Assembly (NCBI GenBank): GCA_964452725.1
Contig: CAYVMX010000003.1
Location: forward strand, 1-64,000
DNA length: 64,000 nt
Reading direction: 5' to 3'
Origin: CAYVMX01 sp964452725
Lineage (GTDB): Bacteria > Patescibacteriota > Gracilibacteria > JAHISY01
Program-made: the position numbers and the translations under genes
Notes under the pieces: generated by a model
Databases searched by the model: none
Seen by the model: the letters and a program-made list of their open reading frames with translations, nothing else
What the model was told of the DNA's origin: nothing
Shown here: one piece after another, positions 59,794 through 64,000 of the stretch
Numbering within the stretch: the first letter of the stretch is position 1
Layout: every line of letters starts with the position of its first letter

Positions 59794-59861
59794 GCGTCAA
59801 CGAAGTACACAAAAATAGTACAACTATTTGGCTTGAATAAGCCAAAAACTCAGGTTGACGC
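59794..59861. other. Nested inverted repeat upstream of efp
   Basis: GCGTCAAC (59794-59801) and GTTGACGC (59854-59861) enclose a TTGGCTT / AAGCCAA hairpin (59828-59845). It lies between divergent mscS-like and efp genes in a 285-bp gap that otherwise shows nothing clear. It might be an operator pair or a cruciform; the right arm contains a TTGACG that could double as a -35 box. Confidence 0.35.
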
Positions 59862-59945
59862 ACTGGGATAAAAGATTGCCTAATCTACTAGATATTGTGT
59901 CCGAGAGTTCTCCTAGCTACACTCATTGAGTTTAACCAATTCCCT

Positions 59946-60509
59946 ATGTACGAAATCACAGATCTCAAAGTCGGTACGGCGATCCAGCTCGATGGCGAGC
60001 CTTACCGGATCGTCTGGAATCAATTCAGCAAGACTGGTCGTCAAGGCGGTGTGATGGCGATCAAGGCGAAGAACCTAAAATCTGGCGCAGTGATTCAAAA
60101 AACTTTCCAAGGAGCGGACAAAATCACGCCGGCAGAGATTCGTATGCAAAAGGCTCAGTTTCTCTACAAAGATGGTGAGGGCTACCACTTCATGGACGGC
60201 ACGACTTTCGATCAGTTCGCCTTGCTAGACGACGCTGTCGGGCAGAGTGGAGTCTTCCTTCAGGACGGTGAGGAGTACGACCTCATGTATTTCGGCGATA
60301 CACCGATCAATGTCAATCTACCAGTCAAACTAGACTTCACTGTCACTGAAACTCCACCAGGGGTCAAAGGCGACACCGCGCAGGGTGGTACGAAACCGGC
60401 AGAGCTAGATTGTGGTGTCTCGGTGCTGGTACCGCTCTTTATAAACGAAGGGGAGAAGATCAAAATCAACACGGAGACGCTGGAATATGTGGAGCGAGTC
60501 GCAAGCTAA
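59946..60509 (+). CDS. efp: Elongation factor P
   Basis: 187 residues from the ATG at 59946 (MYEITDLKVGTAIQLDGEPYRIV); the upstream frame is not conserved. Three beta-barrel domains, ending with GEKIKINTETLEYVERV, the standard EF-P finish. It rescues ribosomes stalled at polyproline. The tip residue of domain I is Arg32 (SKTGRQGG) instead of the Lys of the E. coli type; Arg32 is the rhamnosylated residue in EarP-type systems. Two Pro-rich proteins in the window would need it. No earP gene is seen here. Confidence 0.95.
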   Translation: MYEITDLKVGTAIQLDGEPYRIVWNQFSKTGRQGGVMAIKAKNLKSGAVIQKTFQGADKITPAEIRMQKAQFLYKDGEGYHFMDGTTFDQFALLDDAVGQSGVFLQDGEEYDLMYFGDTPINVNLPVKLDFTVTETPPGVKGDTAQGGTKPAELDCGVSVLVPLFINEGEKIKINTETLEYVERVAS

Positions 60510-60569
60510 TCGAAGTTGCAAAATATTGGATGAGCACTAAAGACGCTGTCTTTTCCTCGTGCCCTCTGC

Positions 60570-60575
60570 TAAACT
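60570..60575 (+). promoter_or_regulatory. -10 box for uvrB, leaderless spacing
   Basis: TAAACT followed by 6 nt and the ATG at 60582. Confidence 0.4.
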
Positions 60576-60581
60576 GCCTCA

Positions 60582-62612
60582 ATGTCAAAATCAAAAGCTA
60601 AATCCGATAAGCCGTTTAAGCTTGTCTCGAAGTTCCAACCCTCCGGAGATCAACCAACTGCAATCGCTCAGATCATAAAAGGCATGAAAGGTGGTGCTCA
60701 AGACCAAACCCTACTCGGTGTGACTGGTTCGGGTAAGACTTTTACGATCGCGAATGTCATCAAAGAACTCCAGCGACCAGCGCTCATCATCTCGCAAAAC
60801 AAAACGCTAGCAGCGCAGCTCTGCTCAGAGTTTCGCGAGTTTTTTCCCGACAACTCTGTCCACTATTTCGTCTCCTACTACGACTACTACCAGCCGGAGG
60901 CGTACATGGCAGCGACGGATACTTACATCGAGAAGGATGCGAGTATCAATGAGGAGATCGATAAGTTTCGCCACGCGGCGACGCACTCGCTCCTCACGCG
61001 TAAAGACGTCGTGATTATCGCCTCCGTCAGCTGTATCTATGGTCTGGGTGCGGTGGAGGACTACGAAGCGATGGCGACGACGCTCGTGCTGGGTGAGACA
61101 GTCAAACGCGATGAGTTCCTCCGGCGTTTGGTCGATATGCAGTTCACGCGGGCGCAGATGGACTTCAAGCGCGGTCAGTTCAATGTCCTCGGTGATACGA
61201 TCGAGATCTACCCACCCGACGAGGACGGACGCGTGTTGCGCCTCGAGTTTTTCGGTGATGAGCTGGAGCGTTTGACCATCGCAGATCACTTTACTGGTGA
61301 GATTTACGAAGAGTTGAAAGAGTACACGCTTTTCCCTGCCAAGCATGCGGTGACGACGCGTGACAAGATCGAAAAGGCGGTGGTTGAAATCCGTAAAGAT
61401 TTACAAATCCGTTATGAAGAACTCAAAAAAATAGGTAAACCTCTAGAAGCTGAGCGGATCAAAACTCGTACCGAGTACGATATCGAGATGTTGCTCGAGG
61501 TAGGCTATGTCTCGGGTATTGAGAATTACACACGGTATCTCTCTGGTGCCAAACCTGGTAGTCCGCCGAGTACGCTTATGGATTATTTCCCCGATGATTA
61601 CTTGCTTTTCATCGATGAGTCGCACGTCACCGTACCACAGATCGGGGGTATGTACGGTGGCAACGAGTCGCGCAAGCGTAATCTCGTCGAGCATGGCTTC
61701 CGTTTGCCGAGTAGTTTCGACAATCGCCCTTTAAATTTTCAAGAATTCGAAAAACGTATGGGTCGGACAGTCTATATCTCAGCGACTCCATCAGAACACG
61801 AACTAAAAAAGTCGGGTAAGGCAAACATCGCCGAGATGATCGTCCGTCCGACTGGTCTACTAGATCCAGAGATCATAGTACGTCCGAGCAAGCACCAGAT
61901 CGACGAGATCATGGAGGAGATCCGCCTGACTATCGAGCGTGGTGAACGGATACTGCTCACGACTCTGACGAAGAAGTCAGCCGAAGATCTGACCGAGTTC
62001 TTGACTGAGCGCGGTGTACGTGTGCGCTATCTCCACTCTGATGTCGATACTATGCAGCGGATCGAGATTCTGCGCGATCTGCGTCTGGGTAAGTTCGACG
62101 TGCTCGTCGGTATCAATCTCCTGCGGGAAGGACTGGATCTCCCCGAGGTCAGCACGATCTGTATCCTCGACGCTGACAAGGAAGGCTTCCTCCGTAGTAC
62201 CACAGCTCTGATCCAGACCATCGGACGCGCCGCGCGGAATGTAAACGGTCATGTGATTATGTTCGCTGATAGAGAGACCAGATCTATGAAAGCCGCTATC
62301 GGTGAGACGAATCGCCGTCGCAAGATCCAAGAGCAGTACAATAAAAAGCATGGCATCACTCCTGCGACGATCAAAAAAGCTGTGAGCGACATAGCCGAGC
62401 ACAAATATAGCCTAGAAGAAACACCCGAGATCAAGCCTGATGAGATCCCGACAGAGGAGATCGCTACGGTCATCAAGCAGCTGGAAAACAAGATGGACAT
62501 CGCCTCACAGACTATGGAGTTTGAACGGGCAGGTGAGCTGCGTGATCAGATCGAGGCACTACGTGCTCTCCAGGGTGAAGGCAAAAAGCACCTGAGAAAG
62601 AAACAAAAATAG
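60582..62612 (+). CDS. uvrB: Excinuclease ABC subunit B
   Basis: 676 residues, full length. Walker A GVTGSGKTFTIANV, the beta-hairpin region YYDYYQPEAYMAATDTYIEKD, SVSCIYGLG, DYFPDDYLLFIDESHVT (motif II) and the C-terminal helicase motifs (ILLTTLTKKSAEDL, VGINLLREGLDLPE, QTIGRAARN) are intact. A C-terminal UVR motif (IKQLENKMDIASQTMEFERAG) binds UvrC. It verifies damage in nucleotide-excision repair. uvrA and uvrC are outside the window. Confidence 0.97.
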   Translation: MSKSKAKSDKPFKLVSKFQPSGDQPTAIAQIIKGMKGGAQDQTLLGVTGSGKTFTIANVIKELQRPALIISQNKTLAAQLCSEFREFFPDNSVHYFVSYYDYYQPEAYMAATDTYIEKDASINEEIDKFRHAATHSLLTRKDVVIIASVSCIYGLGAVEDYEAMATTLVLGETVKRDEFLRRLVDMQFTRAQMDFKRGQFNVLGDTIEIYPPDEDGRVLRLEFFGDELERLTIADHFTGEIYEELKEYTLFPAKHAVTTRDKIEKAVVEIRKDLQIRYEELKKIGKPLEAERIKTRTEYDIEMLLEVGYVSGIENYTRYLSGAKPGSPPSTLMDYFPDDYLLFIDESHVTVPQIGGMYGGNESRKRNLVEHGFRLPSSFDNRPLNFQEFEKRMGRTVYISATPSEHELKKSGKANIAEMIVRPTGLLDPEIIVRPSKHQIDEIMEEIRLTIERGERILLTTLTKKSAEDLTEFLTERGVRVRYLHSDVDTMQRIEILRDLRLGKFDVLVGINLLREGLDLPEVSTICILDADKEGFLRSTTALIQTIGRAARNVNGHVIMFADRETRSMKAAIGETNRRRKIQEQYNKKHGITPATIKKAVSDIAEHKYSLEETPEIKPDEIPTEEIATVIKQLENKMDIASQTMEFERAGELRDQIEALRALQGEGKKHLRKKQK

Positions 62613-62628
62613 ATTAAAATATTCACAC

Positions 62629-62705
62629 GGACCCTTAGCTCAGTTGGTTAGAGCAGCGGGCTCATAACCTGTTGGTCCCTGGTTCAAGTCCAGGAGGGTC
62701 CACCA
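62629..62705 (+). tRNA. tRNA with CAT anticodon, probably tRNA-Ile2
   Basis: Acceptor GGACCCT / AGGGTCC, D-arm GCTC...GAGC, anticodon loop CTCATAA (CAT), T-arm CCTGG / CCAGG with TTCAAGT, discriminator A and encoded CCA. The acceptor and body resemble tRNA-Ile2 (lysidine at C34, reading AUA) more than elongator tRNA-Met; initiator is excluded because the first acceptor pair G-C is formed. Confirming needs tilS-specific determinants. It is followed by two copies of the tail element. Confidence 0.9.
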
Positions 62706-63011
62706 CGTGGGTTCTCCCGCCGTAGGCGGGAGGTTCTACGTAGTGCGATGCTGCGGTAGTGCACCAGATCGCCACAGAGATCGGATTGAACCTGCCGTAT
62801 CGGTGCGCACCGTAGCGAGGAGCGTAGCGACAAGCGACCACAAACCCTGATTGAATAACAATCAAACAGCTAGCTAAGTCCAGGAGGGTCCACCACGTGG
62901 GTTCTCCCGCCGTAGGCGGGAGGTTCTACGTAGTGCGATGCTGCGGTAGTGCACCAGATCGCACAAAGATCGAATTAGACCTGCCGTACCGGTGCGCACC
63001 GTAGCGAGGAG
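62706..63011 (+). repeat. Tandem tRNA-tail elements downstream of tRNA-Ile2
   Basis: Element 1 runs 62706-62875; an exact 87-bp repeat (62686-62772 and 62876-62962, period 190) then restarts with the tRNA T-loop/acceptor/CCA tail and continues into element 2, similar up to about 63011. After CCA come CGT / ACG outer bases, GGTTCT on both sides of a CCCGCC / GGCGGG hairpin, a GTGCACCAGATCGC segment, and CTGCCGTAtCGGTGCGCACC. Element 1 ends ACAATCAAACAGCTAGC before the second tail. Element 2 lacks this end. No ORF. Confidence 0.8.
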
Positions 63012-63067
63012 TGGAAGCTGTGTGATATAGTACGACTAGTTGGTCGTGAGTTTATTTGACGCTTCTT

Positions 63068-63667
63068 ATGCAGTTCCAAGGTAAAAAAGTTTGTTGTCGC
63101 GAGATCCTGAAGCACGAAACTAAAAAACATGTTTTCGTTAAGTTTTTGTTGGTGGTGTTAGTTTTTTTGGGGTACTTCGGTTTCATCGCTAGTCAGTATG
63201 GGCTCAAAGATGGGTTTTTTGTAACGGCTTTGACTTGGTCTTTTTTTGTACTTTGTACTCCTGTTGCTGACGCTGGTTTTTTGTTGGATTTTCCATTTCG
63301 ACTGATTACTCGGATCAGAATGTTGTTTTCTGAGATAGTAGTTTGGGGTATTGCGATTTCATTGAATTTCTACGCCTTTTTTGTTCATCCTGAGATTTAC
63401 GACAAAACGGAGCTACTACTACTTTTTAAACATATCTTGGGGCAGCCCTTTCCATTTTGGGCGATTATTTTTGTTTCATTGATCGGTACTTTTATGTCTA
63501 TTCAGTTTGGAGATGAGCTGATGGATAAAGTAAAACACAAAGATCGAGATCTATATAAGCGGCAAAAACATCGCTTTAAATTTTGGGGAATGATATTTAT
63601 AGTGATTTTGTCGATTATTCTATACGACTTTTTGCTCAAGCAGCTAGGAGTGGAGCTACCTATTTAG
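63068..63667 (+). CDS. Polytopic membrane protein of unknown function
   Basis: 199 residues from the ATG at 63068 (a TTG at 63056 is the alternative). Four or five hydrophobic helices; the polar loops carry ADAGFLLDFPFRLITRIRM and GDELMDKVKHKDRDLYKRQKH. The pattern of conserved-looking charged residues next to helices suggests a transporter or enzyme, but I recognise no family. Its codons are more AT-rich than those of nearby genes. It lies between the Ile2 array and a pilT-like gene. Confidence 0.6.
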   Translation: MQFQGKKVCCREILKHETKKHVFVKFLLVVLVFLGYFGFIASQYGLKDGFFVTALTWSFFVLCTPVADAGFLLDFPFRLITRIRMLFSEIVVWGIAISLNFYAFFVHPEIYDKTELLLLFKHILGQPFPFWAIIFVSLIGTFMSIQFGDELMDKVKHKDRDLYKRQKHRFKFWGMIFIVILSIILYDFLLKQLGVELPI

Positions 63668-63786
63668 GTCTATTATCAAATCTGAAAAACTCCTGAATTT
63701 CCTCTCAAACTAGGGCAGAGTGCTGCTTGACATACAATAAATAATACTGTAAACTATAAAAAACAAATAATTCAAAACTAAAATAA

Positions 63787-64000
63787 ATGGCTAAAGCAAG
63801 CGCTACTTCGATGTTTACTGCGGCGGGTTTAAAAGTAGTACCAACTGAGTCTAGTACACCAGCTTGGGATTTTGATGAGTTGTTGGATCTGGCAGTAGAA
63901 AAAGAAGCCAGTGATATTCATTTTGGTGCTACTAGTAAGATCGCTCTCAGGATTTTTGGTGAGATTCGTTTTGTCGAGACTGCTGGTGTCTTGGATCAAG
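63787..64000 (+). CDS. PilT/PilB-type ATPase, truncated by window end
   Basis: 71 residues visible, no stop before the window edge. The segment DELLDLAVEKEASDIHFGATSKIALRIFGEIRFVE is the N-terminal domain of type IV pilus ATPases (the usual form is A-SDLH...G.P...R.DG). The ATPase core with Walker boxes would lie beyond the edge. It should drive pilus retraction (PilT) or assembly (PilB); which one cannot be told. A type IV pilus fits DNA uptake and attachment in CPR bacteria. Confidence 0.75.
   Translation, partial: MAKASATSMFTAAGLKVVPTESSTPAWDFDELLDLAVEKEASDIHFGATSKIALRIFGEIRFVETAGVLDQ

Noticed and set aside
62629..63011. tRNA-tail elements as group I introns
   Set aside because: Each tRNA is complete and uninterrupted, the elements are under 190 nt including the tail, and I see no P7-type core or guanosine site. 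An intron-like excision between the two tails is formally possible but unsupported.
1..64000. Reassigned TGA codon (Gracilibacteria code)
   Set aside because: TGA ends hemD, sirC, elp3, murD and others at the expected family lengths, and in-frame TGA is absent from long genes.
1..64000. CRISPR array, prophage or insertion sequence
   Set aside because: No regularly spaced repeats with unique spacers, no transposase, integrase or phage structural genes were seen.

Overview
The window reads as bacterial chromosome from a small-genome lineage, most like the Candidate Phyla Radiation (Patescibacteria), perhaps the Peregrinibacteria/Gracilibacteria side; that placement is inference with modest confidence. 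Reasons: very short spacers, many SLH-domain surface proteins, a VirB6/TrbL-like membrane protein, PilT-type ATPase, few Shine-Dalgarno sites and many -10 boxes set 6-7 nt before the start codon. TGA is used as a normal stop (hemD, sirC, elp3, murD), so the recoded Gracilibacteria code does not apply. Biosynthesis is richer than usual for CPR: NAD (nadB, nadC), isoleucine/threonine (cimA, thrC, ilvE), dapA, an archaeal-type dehydroquinate synthase, carB and four siroheme-route enzymes.

Layout: 1-3.8 kb lipoprotein, histone-H1-like protein, secA. 3.8-8.3 kb minus-strand cimA, nucleotidyltransferase, murJ. 8.4-16.4 kb ssb, a large Fn3 surface protein, tRNA-Arg, nadB-nadC-elp3 and a divergent Trm9-like methyltransferase. 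16.3-21.9 kb two convergent SLH enzymes (CAP, S41 protease), dapA, lipoprotein. 22-31.3 kb dnaN, FtsB-like, thrC (with a LeuA regulatory domain), ilvE, PKD-7TM protein, HTH-TM protein, DHQ synthase II, hemD, MBL-like protein. 31.3-33.3 kb two convergent tRNAs with tail elements, rpmB, site-2 protease. 33.3-39.2 kb carB, JAMM protease, sirC-hemC-cobA. 39.3-43.9 kb three-gene membrane/VirB6-like operon. 43.9-50 kb ATP-grasp, PLP enzyme, LysW-like protein, murD, NlpC/P60, queH, tgt. 50-56.7 kb S-layer protein with long leader, terminators, Fn3-Kazal-SLH protein. 56.7-64 kb tRNA-Lys, nfo, superoxide reductase, TVP38, MscS-like, efp, uvrB, tRNA-Ile2 array, membrane protein, truncated pilT.

The most striking pattern is at the tRNA genes. 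All five (Arg-TCG, Arg-CCT, Ser-GGA, Lys-TTT, CAT/Ile2) are intact, and each is followed about 167-190 bp downstream by an exact copy of its own 3' end (T-loop to CCA). Between the copies lies a related element of about 130-170 nt: a hairpin immediately after CCA whose stems covary between loci, a conserved core around a GGTGCGCACC hairpin, and in four of the five a conserved 3' boundary near AGCTAGC. At Ile2 the tail plus element is itself repeated in tandem. I know of no described family matching this; it is the best candidate for an undescribed system here.

Other linked themes: tRNA wobble modification (Elp3 with Trm9-like; QueH with Tgt), isoleucine feedback (LeuA-type domains on both CimA and ThrC), and an S-layer-anchored surface proteome (four SLH proteins).
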